Source: Burhinus oedicnemus | Taxonomy: Eukaryota > Chordata > Aves > Charadriiformes > Burhinidae | Length of the DNA: 64,000 nt | Assembly (NCBI GenBank): GCA_008921705.1 | Contig: VFFE01007127.1 | Span: 829,472 to 893,471, forward strand | Direction of reading: 5' to 3' | Shown here: piece after piece, positions 35,812-48,420 of the stretch | Layout: each line of letters begins with the position of its first letter | Numbering within the stretch: the stretch's first letter is position 1 | Program-made: the position numbers and the translations under genes | Notes under the pieces: generated by a model | Database searches by the model: none | The model's input: the letters and a program-made list of their open reading frames with translations, nothing else | What the model was told of the DNA's origin: nothing

Positions 35812-38800
35812 CGGCCAGCTTATCATGCCCAGGAAATTACAGGATGAATGTAGACATGGCATGCACTGTCCTTCTGGGTCTCGTCTCCTCCTGTGGAAAA
35901 ACATGCAATCTGAGAGGGCTAGAAAGTTCCGCAAATGGAAAGCTTAGTGCACTGAGGTGATGGAGAGCTTTGGAGAGAAACAAGCAGAGTTTCAGCGCTG
36001 GCTGGGAATTTAGGCTGAGGATTTTGAAGCTAATCAGAAGGATGGTTCAGAAGAGCAGGCTCAGGTCTCCAGAGTGTCTTCTGATGCCCTTGGAAATCTC
36101 AGCTTTGCTCTGGAAATCTGGACCACGCGATGCATTTTTCACAAGATTAATTGCTTGCCTCAGAAATATCAGAGCTGTTTCTCCTGTGATATTTTGCTTC
36201 TTTGCTTCTTAATTTTTCAGAAAGCGGTTTCTGGATTCTTGCCATGAAGCAGCTGCCCCCATGGTTGAATCTTGAAGACAAGGTCTTGACTTGGTGCATT
36301 TTATCCATCTGTCTCACTTGTGACTATCTAAATGCCTTCTCCTTAGCAGGGGGAATGTTAGACGTGATATATGCTAAGCACAGCTGTATGTATTTCATTT
36401 CGGGTTAGTCCTAAGGCCAGCTCAGATCTCTTGCTTTCTGCAAGACAGTTTGCCCATGCAGGGCTGCTGCAGTTTGCAGAAGGGCCGTGCAACACCTCTC
36501 CAATTGCCATAGCAACACGGAGCAAAACAGGTGGCAGGTTGGTTCGGGTCTGCAGGAACAGGGACAAAAAATATAGAAACAAAGGTGAAAGCAATTCTGC
36601 CTGAGCAACGCCCTTACAGCAAGAAGAACAAGAGTCTCCTGCATCCACTCGGCTGGAGCAGACTTTTTCCTCGTCTCTTGTTCAAAGAAAATGAAAGAGC
36701 AGTGCAAATCTGGTGGATGCTCCTCCTGAGCATCACTGCTGGCTCCAACCTCCTCCTTGACCTTGACTCAGGCAATGGCATCTTGGAGTCTTTTCCCATT
36801 GTGTTAAGTCCCATTTCCCTTCTTTCCTTTTCTACTGTGGGCTTTATGGCCTCTAAACACACCCCACTGCCATACCAGCATTTAAGGTTAGATCTTCAGC
36901 TAAGGTCAACCAAACAGTCTAGAAATTACCTTACAACAATTCAGATTTTACCCACACACCTACTTTTAAGTCAGCTGCTGTTTCTGAAGTTGTTTGACTT
37001 TTGGGGACAATTTCTGTGTGAACCAAACCTCCCTGTGCTCCAGCTCAGGTTTAATTTGAGCCTTACCCTTCCATGAAGTCACTGTTTGCTGTCTAGCAAC
37101 CTTCAAAAAACTCAACAGCTTAATTTAGCTGGAAACAGGTGGGATTCGGAGGTGGAATTCATGCAGTTTGCAAAAACTGTACCCTTCCATGATCTTCTTC
37201 GAAAATGAGTAGGTATTTCCAATTTATAAACCTCTGCCTGGAACCTCTAATTTGGCAGGTGTCAGCTTCTCTTCTGCAGGATTCAAAAAAGACCTGTTGA
37301 TTCAAAGGGAGACTCTGCCATCATTGATCCCACTTTATTGATGGGACAGCAAAATTGTAACGAGGTAGAAAAACACTAAAAAACCCAACCAAGGGAGTGC
37401 TGCAGTGCCTAAGCAGAAAGCACACGGGCGCAACAGATCACTTCATGGGGTGGTGGAAAAAGTAGCACTAAATTAGAAAGAGTCCATTAGCTAGGGAGAA
37501 AACATCCAATTTTTCACAGAAATTGTGTGAATTTCTTAAAAGGAAAGAAAAAAATAAAATGAAGTCAAGCATCACTCCTACTTAAAAGAAGGCCTTTCAT
37601 TAGGGGGAATATAAAACATTTTGGGATGACATAAAAATTATTCATTTCCAATTGTTCTAGTTGCTCACCAAAGTAAGAATTCTTTGGTGGGTATTGCTTG
37701 TGCTGCTCATGCTCTACTGTACAAGCTGGGTGCCATGTGTTTACTTGGTATTAATTTGTGCAGAAAGTATTTTAACTAGAAAGCTCTTCTTTGCAAGCTG
37801 AAGATTTTTTTTCATATCGAAGGGAAAAACAGGACTCTGAATTCTGTTCACAGATGTAGTAGAGGAAAAGGAATGTCAAATATAGAGCTGAATAATCCTC
37901 AGTCCATCTCTAGAAATTTACGGGAACTTAACTAGGATATTGGCGTTATGGGCTTTGTGAAATTCATAGCCACAAAAGGCAAGTCAATTTGTCGGCTATG
38001 AAAATGTTCAGAACTATTTCCAATTAAATTCTCCGCTATTTCTGCCAAAACACTTCATTTCAGGAGTGTGATGGATTTATAGACACTGCTTTAGAGAGAC
38101 TCTTCAAAAAACAAAAAACACCCTTCAACAAAAATCCAAAACCCTGAACAAAGAGCCCAGCTCTCCCACCTCCTCGTGCACTCACCTTGGAAAACAAGCA
38201 CATTCCTCCCACTGCTTTGAGTCTCCCAGCAGCACAGAAAGCAGCCTGAGATCATCCTGCATAAATACAGACCACAACATCTTATCTCCTGATGGGTGTC
38301 CAGCCTGTAATTACAGGTTGAGCTACAACACAGCACTGCAAAAGCTGCCCTGTCTGGATTTAAGGATTTGAAGGGATGCAGATACCACTACATCTCCTGG
38401 TAATCGCTTCTGATGCTTAATTACCTTCCCCCTTGAGACCTTGCTCTGCTGGAAGGATTTGTGCGGGGTGCGCTGCTGGCAGACTGCTGTGGGGCTGCAG
38501 GTTGCCGTGCAGTTAAGGATGGGATTCAGCTCCATATTAGGATACCCACGTTTGGGTGTCTGGACATGGGTAAATTAGATATGTTGATGTGTCCAAGCTC
38601 CTGTTGTGGTCAATGCAGACTTCTCAGTATAGCCCTTGGAGTCTGTTTTCCTTCTCTTTATCTAATTGCTTTTTGGCAAGACCTTGGTGTGTACATTTTG
38701 GCTTTTTAAAATAACATTTTGCAATCACGTCACCTTCTCCTGCCTTATGAACTCTTTGTAGTCCACAGACCACAGGTTGACTAAACCAGCCCCAGATGGG

Positions 38801-40699
38801 TTTAGGCATCATTCCCACTTTAAACCTTTTATTTCAGTAGACCCCAGCAAATGCTTCTCGCACAGACGATGAGAAACCAGTAAATACACAGTCAAAATTT
38901 TGGCTGGATATACTCATGATAGCCTTTGCTTTGATGGCCTCTTAAAAGTGTTTCTGTGATCTAACCCCCCCTCACCTTCCCCGGTGTATGACCATGAAAT
39001 TTCAGCCAAATTACAGTGCGATCCTTTGTCTTGGTTTCAATTCCTATAATGATTAGCCATGCGTGATATCTTTTTCTTTTTCCTTTTTTTTTTTTTCGGG
39101 CTGTAATGCATTATTATCAGATTAGTATGCTAATTTATACTACAAAGAAATTAAAGCATTTGCCGTAGCGTAGTTATTACTTTAGATATAAATCCCTTGT
39201 GGCAACATATAGTAACTCTCCATTTTAATGCCAGGCTCAGAGATGTGTAAGTGACAAACGATCCCCCCAGCATAGAGTTTTTAGGGACAAATTTAGTCAA
39301 TTTTCATGGTGTCTAGATGATGTTTTTAATCAGTGGCAAACAGTAGGACACATCTCCTTTAATTGTTTCCAGTCATCTGGGTTTAGTGGCATCCTTTTGG
39401 GCAACAGACATGAACCCAGCCAAGCAAAGAGACTGGTTAGACACAGAGTCCGGGCAAGCTGGTCCTGTTGAACTGAAGAACTGGAGAAGAAAGGGTGACC
39501 ATAGGGTAGGTCAGGCACTTGGATGAGAAGGGTGAAAGGACGAAACCTTGCTAAGCCGGGAGGCTGAGGAGAGGACAAGTCTACTCCATCCCTAGAGCAG
39601 CCAAGGAGCTTCCTTGCTCCTGGCGTGTCTTCTCTAGGGCACTTAGGAGCCACCCTCATTGCTGAGCTCCATGGAGCTCCAAAAACCCTTTCCACTACTC
39701 TCTGCTAAAGAGAAAAATGAGTCCTAATCACTCTCATAAAGTGTTAAGCTAAGAAGCAGTCTTCAGGATCGATATGCATTTGTTGGGTGAGTGCAAATAC
39801 CCAGCTAAGCCTGCTAGCACCCTTGGTGTGGGGACGGGGCAGAGGGGTGCTCTGAGATACAAGGCACAGGGTCAGCCATGTGGGTGGCCTGCAGGAGAGG
39901 TGGCTGAGCCATTTTCAGCAGAGGTGTTTCCTCTCGGAAGAATGTGATGCTGTCATCATTCAAAAATCACAACGAAGAGATTTTCACCCAGGAAAGCACA
40001 AAAATGAATAGTTTCAACTCCTTCATTTCCCTCCCATAACATATAGACATTTTTTTAACATTACTCAAACATTTGCTCTCCTAAGCTAAAGCCCATTCTT
40101 ATTAAAAACTGAGACTTCAGATTTTAGGCTGGATCTTGGGAGAGACTTGGCCAGGTACAAGATAATATTTCCACGATGTGACAGCAAGATTTTTAGAACC
40201 TTCTCTGCCTCAGGGAATTTTTAAACCTGGGCTGTTGGGTTTTGGATTTGGACTGAAAAAGGAGCTCAAAATGTCAGACTTTCCGATGGAAGAGAAAGTT
40301 TGGGTTTCAGCCAGTGCTGATAAATGGGCAAGTTCAGATCTCAGCTTTGAACAGACTGATGTTGCCATCTGCTTTTGTGAAGATCTAAGCCCAGAGTGGT
40401 CCCAGGGCTGTAGCAGTGCAGGATGGACAAAAACACAGCTCCCCTCTTTCCCTCACCATCATCTATACAGTTCTAGTTTCCTGCACTTTTAAAATAGGAA
40501 ACTGGAGGGTTTTTTAGGTCATGTACACAGTTAGACCGGAAAGATCACCCCCCAGCCCAGGCAATGCCTTTGTGCTATGCATTGAACTAAACAACTGCAG
40601 TGTGAGTTTGCGCATGTTGGTAGGATGGAAAGGGCTGTCTGGGCTGGGATGTCAGTCTCTGGGGCTGCAGTCACAGTCATAAACAGCCTCATTTCACCC
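35812..40699. other. Noncoding stretch, no gene seen
   Basis: About 4.9 kb without a gene. The 37180-38090 part is AT-rich. 39070-39098 is pyrimidine-rich with a long T run, followed at 39100-39235 by an AT-rich block carrying the palindrome TAATGCATTA and an ATGCTAAT octamer-like site. The phrase near 38519-38640 (ATGGGATTCAGCTCC) recalls an old amniote repeat but was not followed further. Confidence 0.5.
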
Positions 40700-40762
40700 A
40701 AAGATCTCAAAGTGCTTTATAAACACCAGTGGCTCAATTATCCCTTCAGCTACCACTGGCTT
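40700..40762 (-). mobile_element. MIR/L2-type 3' end remnant (weak)
   Basis: AGATCTCAAAGTGCTTTATAAA, then a CTCAATTATCCC phrase, follow the segment that precedes the ATTATCCCCATTTTACAGATG block in the reverse orientation of MIR/CORE-SINE-type elements. Only about 60 bases can be followed. Confidence 0.4.
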
Positions 40763-43700
40763 TAATGTGAGGTGCAGGCACACAACTGACAAAGAAATCA
40801 TGTCCTGCTTAATTACACTTCTCGCTGTCCTTGTGAAGGAGGCAAGAGATAATTGCTGCTCTCGACTGAAGGAGGGTTTTGAGCACAGGGAAGAGGCCAA
40901 AGTGTGGAAACCTGATGGTGAATGTTCTGCATTTAAATTCGCAATTCTACATCATTGAAGGTGGAGCAGAGGATAGATCTTTACGGACTCCTCTATCCCA
41001 GTGGGAGATCTTTGTGCCTTACTTTCCACAGAGATCAAGCTCAAATACTTCATGATTCGCAGTTATGTCCTCCAAAGCTGAACCCTTAGCTTGGAAAACT
41101 CAGATTTTCACAAGCAGGTAAACAGCAGAGAAACGTAAGAGAGAAGATGGACTGAATGGTACCCCTTGGGTCACCAGCTTCCCCACTCCCGGGTTGGCAG
41201 GCAGCCATGGGGCAGGTACTTCGTCCAAAATAGCTCACAGGAGCCTTGTTTCCCAGCCACCCCACTTTGGAGCTGAGCACCAGGCAGTATAGAACCTGGG
41301 AGACGAGCACGTGTGCCGACACCCTCCAAGGGACGAGAGGATTTGCCTGTTCCCCAGAGCTTCAGTAATCCCCGAGCTGTCGGAGATGCTGAGGTCTTCA
41401 CCCAGGAAAGTGTCTTTCAATTAGCGTCTTGCAGAACTTAAAACAGCAGCCCTGAAAGGCTGCTGCTTTCCACCAGCATTCAGATGCAGAGCAACACTCC
41501 CATTATTTCCATCCACAGCACCAGGCTGTCACCCCTGTCTTTAATTGCTAATTATGTTTTCATTATATTTACAGCATTAAATTTTTTTACTGATTATTGG
41601 CCAGAGCTGATTTGCATAGGCATTTGGATGAATTATTTTATCAGAAATCAACATGCACTGCCAGAGAGTTTGCTCATGCCTGTATTTTCCTCAAAGAAAG
41701 GAATAGAAGCGACTAATTGTTTTCAATCCATCAGCCTTGGAAACCGTTGCTTCGTGCAGGCAGTGACAGCACCACTTGGCCAACAGACTTGCAACGAGCT
41801 CCTCTGGCTGCGGTTTGCTGTAGTGTCTGAAGCGGTGCAGGGGCACGCATGAGGGACTCCTCTTGGTAGGGTTAGGACGATTCTCTGTTGATGTCTGTGT
41901 TGCACAGTCCTGGGAGCTAAGACAGGGTGACCATAAAAAAGGATTGACCCTGCTTTTGGATCAACAGGCTGCTTCCCAGTAGCAGCCATTGACCAATGTG
42001 GTGCTGTGGTCCTGTTCCTTTGACCCTACGAGCACCCAGGGGGTTTAAAATATTTGTAGTGGCTTTGTTGATTCATCACAGGCTTCCTTTTGCCATCATG
42101 AACTGCTTCTGGATGTGAGGTCTCTATATCTTGCTTCTGAAGGATCCTCTTAGACAGTGTCCCCAGCTAGCCCCAGCAGAGCGTGGTCCAGGTCCTGGTC
42201 CAGACTTTGCCTTGTTACTATCCCGCCTTCACCCTGGTGCTGACTTCATTCTCCATTTTTCAAGTTTTAGGGGGATTTAAGGGGATGTCTTCTCTCCCTG
42301 TTGTGTCAGGAATGTTTCAAAAACACAGAAAAACATGAGATACTTTGCGATTTTATCTTGCTAGGACATCTTGGTACTCACCATCCCAGTCCAGCATCAT
42401 CCTTGGCTGCAGTGCAAACAGCCGTGAAAGGTTTGTCAGTGACACCCTGGTCTGTCTGGAAAGCCATTTCTGACGGGTGCTGTTTCACACAGGAGGCTGG
42501 AAGACCTTCAGTAATGCTCTGGTGTCATTTACTCACAAGAAGCAAAGGGAAACTCCTGATCTTTGAAATAATTTGAATTTTTTGAAACACAAAATGTCTG
42601 CTCTCTGGGAGCATTTTTTCTGTGCTACAAGATAAAACATGGCTGGCCATGATTTAAAAGTGTCTTTCTCCCATTAAATGTCATGTGTTGAAAACAGAGG
42701 AGTAAACTCCCACCTCCTCCAAAAATCAAAGTATCTTCCCTGGGCCATATAGGGAAACTCTTCCTACAAATGCCACTCAAAAGCTTTGAATGTCAAATGA
42801 TAACAATAATTCCCTAGATGGGGGCAGCCACAGACAATCAGTAGCACTGGGACGCTTCAGTTTCACTTTTTCATGTGTATATTTAAAAAAATCCTATCAC
42901 CTTTTGAATACCAGAGGAAAAGCGCGTTTCCATCAGGACTAAAAAAGGGAAGATTTCCAGAGAAGCGAAGCAGTTCTAGCTCAGCTTGTCTATCTTCGTG
43001 TGTTTTATCATCTGCTGGTAGCCTGCTGCTTCACAGCGGGGGAGATAACATGATTTCCCTGAGAGATTTTCATTATTTGTGCAAATACAAGTGTATAAGT
43101 TGCTACATCAGAAGTGGAGGAGAAGGGACAGGGAGGAGTTTAACTGACAGTAATTTCACCTTTTGTTTCACATTCAGCCTTCGAAACTGTCACGCTGCAA
43201 GAAGAAAAGCAAATGGCTGTGAGCCGGGAGGAGTGGGCTGTGAACCTGCCGGGAGCCGGGGCGCCGTGCCGGTGACAGAGCGCGTGGCTGGGAGACAAAG
43301 CTGGGCTTTTAGTGACCAGGGACAAGCTATCTCCCATCTCCAGGCTTCTTCTTCCCGGAGAAGGTGCTTTCAGGCGTGCAGTTATAAAAGAGCTAAATAC
43401 TGGTTTTATCACTATCTTTACTGCTGCCTACTGAGCCGCTGTGCAACACTACCTGCTCGCCAAGTCTGGGGAAGCCCAACGTGTTTGTGACGTTAAAGGT
43501 CTCTTCACATTCCTGTGCCGTGCTCATTTTGGGACAGACCAGCAAATGCCTGCAAAGGGAACATATGCAATGGCCTGCCTGCAGTTGGTGGAGTTGAGTA
43601 GGTGTAAAATCCATGCATATAAAAGAGAAACCAAGCCCAAGGTCTTAACACAGGACTTCCATGATGCAGAAGACCCCTTGGGGGATCAAGCAAATGGGAA

Positions 43701-44692
43701 ATGGAGGGCACAGCTCTTGTGATTCTCACTGCTGTCAGCTCCTGTAACGTTGCGTTGGGGCTGAATGAACACCGCAGCCCCCTGGGGGCCCAGGCGTGAC
43801 AGATTTGTAGCACCCCTTTGCCAGGGGGTGCCTGGGCTGGCTTATAGCCCTGTAATGCAGTGTCCTTGTGGCTGGTCCCAAGCCACATTACTGTTGCGAC
43901 CATCAGGCAGTGGCACAGAGAGTGCACACACTGCAACTTGTTGCAGCTCCTGACGCTGAGTTAGGTGGGGTTTTTTATGCTGAGGCTACAGGAGGCAAGA
44001 TGGGTGAATGCCAAAGCAAACATCTGCACCTCCGCGCCTGCTGGCTGGGAACTGGCCGTTCTCACCAGCGCAGCTGTAATCCTCTTTCGGCAAGTCTGTG
44101 GATGTCCCGCTTGTGAAGCCTTGTTTGAAAGCCCAGCTGGGGTGCCGGGCGATGGGAGCCAGGCGGAACTGGGAGAGGGATGGTGACTGCCAAAGGCGCA
44201 GGAGGGAGGGCTTGACCCATGTGTGGTAACACCATCCTCATGGGGAAAGGAAAAGATGCAGTTCCAGACAAAGGTCCCAATGGAGGTGTCTCTGAGGTAC
44301 GTGTCCAAGGCTGAATGAATCTTCTTCAGCTGTAGTCAGGGGAGAGAAACTCATGGGCGAATCTGCCCTCCTCCTGCCACTGCCTGCTCCTTCCCACACC
44401 CTCCCCTTGCACAAGGAACCTGGTGCAACCTCCTGGTGAGACAGGGAGCTGGTCTGCATTAAACCCACAACCCACAAAAACCAACTGGCTCCCTCTCAGC
44501 AAAAGGTTTTCCTTTGTGTAATTCATTGCACAGCTTGAGTTAATGGGGACGGGCATAGCAATCTGAGCAGCACTGGACCAGTTTATGAGTTTCAGATATT
44601 TGTGAGCCTACAGGAGGAGATATTGTCTGCCCTGCAGGGCTGGAGCTAGCAGTTACAGTGCTCTCCCCAACAGCCCCTTCTGAGCAGGGCTA
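40763..44692. other. Noncoding stretch, no gene seen
   Basis: No gene or clear repeat. The AT-rich block at about 41540-41650 includes an exact octamer ATTTGCAT at 41610-41617 and several ATTA cores. A plus-strand open frame of 205 codons (42873-43490) has no recognisable domain; the GC-rich patch inside it near 43190-43290 is too small to be a CpG island. Confidence 0.5.
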
Positions 44693-44941
44693 TGCAGGTA
44701 CAAACTTGACCATAGGAAGTTCCACCTAAACTTGAGGAGGAACTTCTTGACTTTGAGGGTGGCAGAGCACTGGAAGAGGCTGCCCAGAGAGGTGGTGGAG
44801 TATCCGACTCTGGAGACATTCCAAACCCGCCTGGACGCCATCCTGTGCAACCTACTCTGGGTGACCCTGCTCTGGCAGGGGGGTTGGACTAGATGATCTC
44901 CAGAGGTCCCTTCCAACCCCGGTGATTCTGTGATGCTGTGA
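44693..44941 (+). mobile_element. CR1 LINE, 5'-truncated
   Basis: A CR1 3' end in plus orientation. It includes AGGAAGTTCCACCTAAACTT, CAGAGCACTGGAAGAGGCTG and GGTTGGACTAGATGATCTCC, the conserved end CCCTTCCAACCC, and a tail of about one and a half octamers (GATTCTGTGATGCTGTG) ending near 44941. The GATGATCTCCAGAGGTCC variant groups it with the copy at 49376. The frame is open over parts but lacks a start. Confidence 0.93.
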
Positions 44942-46058
44942 ACCTGCAATCGGCTGGCCTGAAACCAGTGGGGTTACAGGCACACAGAGACCAGCACAAG
45001 GTGAAAAGAGACACAAAAATGTGAGCAGGACAAAAGGGTTAAAAAGTAGGAATGCATTATTTTTTTTTTTTTAAGATTAAGAAAGAAGCTGTGAAGCTGA
45101 CTCTAGGGGCCCCTCCTGTCCCATGCAAGGGTTTTTTCTTCTCCCTTCCTACAAAACCCTCCCTTTGAGGAGAGGGAGTGCCTGGCTCTGCTGGTGGGAC
45201 CACAGCCTTTGTGCAGATCCTGTCTGGTGGAGCCGGAGCTGCGGGGCCAAAAGCGGGAGCGCTGCCTGTCCCGGCAGCATCCCCTGCCGGCTTCGGGAAA
45301 CAGTGGCTCCGCTCTCGGCGAGGAGGCAGGGCATGCTGTGCATTGTCTGCTTGCATCTCCTGGCAAGCTTCAGTCCTTTAGATGCTCAGAGGAGCTGAGA
45401 AGATTTGCAAAGCCCCTGGTTCCCAGCAAACATTCTCTCCAGGCCCCGCCGTGGTGCCGTGGGAATGCGATGTGGCAGCTTGGGAGAGCAGCAATGTGCC
45501 TTAGAGTCCCTTGACAAAGCTGCTGGACAAGTCAATTAGGTTTTATCCTCCTAATTTGGCTCCTACGCTGTATTCACCAGCTGATTAGTGTCACTTTCTC
45601 TTACTGCCTGGCAGCTCCAGGGTGCTCCTGGTGAGACAGCTTCTAGCTGGAAATGCATTCTGTGGTGCTGGATCAGGCTTTTGCAGTATGGGGTGCTCAT
45701 CCGCGAAGACACTGGTTAACCTATAACACAGGATAATGCAACGACTCCTCTGTGGGAGGATGCTTCACTGGCAGGGAGTCGGTTCCAGCCTAGAATATCA
45801 TTTCCCATTAGAAATGGGATTAGTTGTGTGAAAAAATGCCGCCCTTCTCTCTCCTGGTCATGTTCTCTGTTCTGTTCTTGCACTGTCTGTTCACTTGGAT
45901 ATGAGCAAATGCATATCCTCTGACAGAGGAATTTTCTTCTTGGTGTTTATTTACACAACGAATTGGACCCGCTGTAATGCTAAACCCAGCACAGATCTCT
46001 CTGCTCCATCCCTTAGGTAGCTGCTGTAACTCTGAGAGCAAAAACTGATCTGGATCAG
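44942..46058. other. Noncoding stretch with a GC-rich patch
   Basis: No gene seen. A T run lies at about 45060-45072, followed by a moderately GC-rich patch at about 45180-45340 that is too short and CpG-poor for a CpG island. An AT-rich block at about 45520-45600 carries several ATTAG-type cores. Confidence 0.5.
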
Positions 46059-46206
46059 AGAATCATAGAATCACAGAATGGTTTGGGTTGGAAGGGACTT
46101 TAAAGCTCATCTAGTGCCACTCCCCCTGCCATTGGCAGGGACATCTCCCACTAGACCAGGTTGCTCAAAGCCCCATCCAACCTGGCCTTGAACACCTCCA
46201 GGGATG
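46059..46206 (-). mobile_element. CR1 LINE 3' end, minus strand (left arm of inverted pair)
   Basis: The plus strand starts with the reverse octamer tail (AGAATCATAGAATCACAGAAT) and runs through GGTTGGAAGGGACTTTAAAG and TGCCATTGGCAGGGACATC to CTCCAGGGATG at 46206, where the copy is truncated. The GAGCTTTAAAG group variant matches the copy at 46590-46994. The two copies point away from each other, so their shared 150 bases form an inverted repeat. Confidence 0.93.
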
Positions 46207-46589
46207 CTGGTGGTCCAGGGGGAGAAAGGACAGACCAAACCCTGAGCTCTGTAGAGAAAACATGGGAGCAGAACACTGCGGGACGCCTGTGCAGGGCTCT
46301 TTGCAAACAGTAAAACCAGCTGTGCATGCAAACCCCGCAATCCACTGTGGGAAAGGGGCTGCTAGTGTCCATGTGAGGGTAGGATGGCAGGAAGGTAACG
46401 CAGTGAGGATGAGCCCATAGGCTGAGTGAGGTGTTTGGGTAGTCAATAACTTGCCTTCACCGATGAGCTTGGCTGTCTCCAGGGCTGCGAGGGTGACAGG
46501 GAGAGAGACCTGCAGCCAGGAGCTCCTGCCTGGCACGGAGAGCAACTGCTTTGGGCTCACTGCCCTAAAATCCACACTAACACTGCTGT
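46207..46589. other. Spacer between inverted CR1 copies
   Basis: Unique-looking sequence of about 380 bp between the 5' ends of two CR1 copies. No gene or repeat was recognised. Confidence 0.6.
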
Positions 46590-46994
46590 GAGGACAGGCT
46601 GAGAGAGTTGGGGTTGCTCAGCCAGGAGAAGAGAAGGCTCCAGGGAGACCTTAGAGCCCCTTCCAGCATCTGAAGGGGCTACAGGAAAGCTGGAGAGGGA
46701 CTTTTTACAAGGGCATGTAGTGATAGGACAAGGGGTAATGGCTTCAAACTGGAAGAGGAGAGATTTAGATGAGATCTCAGGAAGAAATTTTTCACTCTGA
46801 GGGTGGTGAGACCCTGGCCCAGGTTGCCCTGAGAAGCTGTGGCTGCCCCATCCCTGGAGGTGTTCAAGGCCAGGTTGCTTGGGGCTTGGAGCAACCTGGC
46901 CTAGTGGGAGGTGTCCCTGCCCATGGCAGGGGAGTTGGCACTAGATGAGCTTTAAAGTCCCTTCCAACTCTAACCATTCTATGATTCTATGATT
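46590..46994 (+). mobile_element. CR1 LINE, 5'-truncated (right arm of inverted pair)
   Basis: About 400 bp of a CR1 3' end in plus orientation. It begins within the ORF2 C-terminus (the GCTGAGAGAGTTGGGGTTG block), continues through ATGATAGGACAAGG-type and GAGGGTGGTGAGACCCTGG blocks, and ends with CCCTTCCAACTC and ATTCTATG octamers at about 46994. In-frame stops break the ORF. Bases 46849-46994 match the reverse complement of 46059-46206 at roughly 90%. Confidence 0.94.
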
Positions 46995-48254
46995 TGGGCA
47001 GCTGGAGGTCTGCCCCGATGGCCTGCAAGAGTCCCTGCTCTGCTAATGAGCTGGGCTGCCTGCTGGATGCACACACAACCTTGCTACTGCTCAGGAACCA
47101 GAGCTGAGAGGGGATCTCAGCTTGCCCCAGCCTGGATTTGCAGACTGGGTCCTCGAGCAGGGGGGACCATGGTCCTGAGCCCTGGGCAGTGGGCAGACAG
47201 ACCCATCAAGCCTAGGGGCTCTGCCAGATACCAAGTCCCCTCCTCCCTATTAGTGAAAGAATTACCCTGCCAGAGAGTCTGCTTGTTATTTTTTTTGGCA
47301 TTGCTTTTTGGCTTCCTGGATTGGACTATAGATTTTCTTTGTTGTGTTGTTTTTTTCACCTTCCACCTTCTTGGATAGCTAAAAATAACACATTTCCTTC
47401 TCGTTAGCAGCCAGCAGCTCTGCCTTCATTGTTCTTAGAGGTCTCTCTGCATATCTCTGCTGGTTTCATAAACTTCTGTGTCGGAGTTGAGCACCGGTTG
47501 TTCTCTCCCTAATTGTAAGGCAACAAGAAGCCACAGCTCTGCCAAAAGGTTTTATTAAAGAATAAAAACAGCCAGCAAGCAATTTACATGAGCCAATAAA
47601 ATGGCACCCTGTGTCCCCAAGCTAGCAAGCACATGGAGTTACTCTTAAACTGATATTTTATTTGGAAAAGAAATCAACCTTGACCCACTACAGTCCATAA
47701 AATTAATCAGGCACGATATGCCCCATGCAGATTCGCAGTCCCTACAATGCAGGAGCCAAAGGAAAGTCATCACAGTAGACACTTAAACCCCCCATAACAC
47801 ATCAGCGTGACACATCCCATGACACATCACAACCCACAAAACAGCAAAGGCATTAGCAACAGACTACTCATTAAAATCACCGTGTGTGGCATGGCCAGGG
47901 GGTACTCAGCATCTTTAATTTTCTTTGTGTCCCATGGGTTGGTGTTACCCAGGGACGCTCCACAAGCAGAAAAGGGTTTGAGCCCAAGTGGCTCCTCCTG
48001 CTATGCCAAAGTACGAGGATGAAGTTTGTGGGGCAGTGTGTGGTGGACAACGAGCAGGTTAGGACCTTGCTTTGTCTTCTAATAACCAGGCAAACCCCAG
48101 CTCAGCTTCCAGAGCTTTGGAGCTAGCCCTGCCTTGCTGTCTACGTGCCACGCAGTGCTAAGCAGGGATAGACAGCTAACCCCAATGTGGGCAGCTCATC
48201 CGCTCTGTCCGCAATCCTCTTGTAGCAGCTGAGCAGCAGTCGTTGGGGAGCTTG
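46995..48254. other. Noncoding stretch, no gene seen
   Basis: No gene seen. A phrase around 47545-47575 (GGTTTTATTAAAGAATAAAAA) resembles a polyadenylation region, but nothing around it supports a gene or an LTR. Confidence 0.5.
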
Positions 48255-48420
48255 TTAATTATCGTCAGTTTTAGATATTTGCATCCTACAGTTCAGTTTT
48301 GCTAACTTCAGCCTCCAGCCATTGGATTCATGAGGCTTTTGTCTACTAGATAAAAGCAGCTCCCAGTATCAGCTATCTTTTCCCTCTGTTGGTAATTACA
48401 GACCACAACGAACCGCTGTT
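48255..48420 (-). mobile_element. Ancient CR1/L3-like LINE 3' fragment
   Basis: On the minus strand GGTCTGTAATTACCAACAG, then TTTTATCTAGTAGACAAAAG, then ATCCAATGGCTGGAGGCTGA occur in the order seen in the terminal ORF2 part of old amniote CR1/L3 elements (the CAATGGCTGGAAG phrase is the most telling). Heavily decayed. Similarity may continue to about 48480. An octamer ATTTGCAT at 48277-48284 lies inside. Confidence 0.55.

Noticed and set aside
42873..43490. Plus-strand open frame of 205 codons
   Set aside because: Low-complexity Ser/Cys-rich and Arg-rich translation without domains or supporting gene context.
45180..45340. CpG island or promoter
   Set aside because: Patch too short with too few CpG; no transcript features around it.
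47540..47580. Polyadenylation region of a gene
   Set aside because: An AATAAA-like signal in isolation, with no upstream coding sequence or retrocopy.
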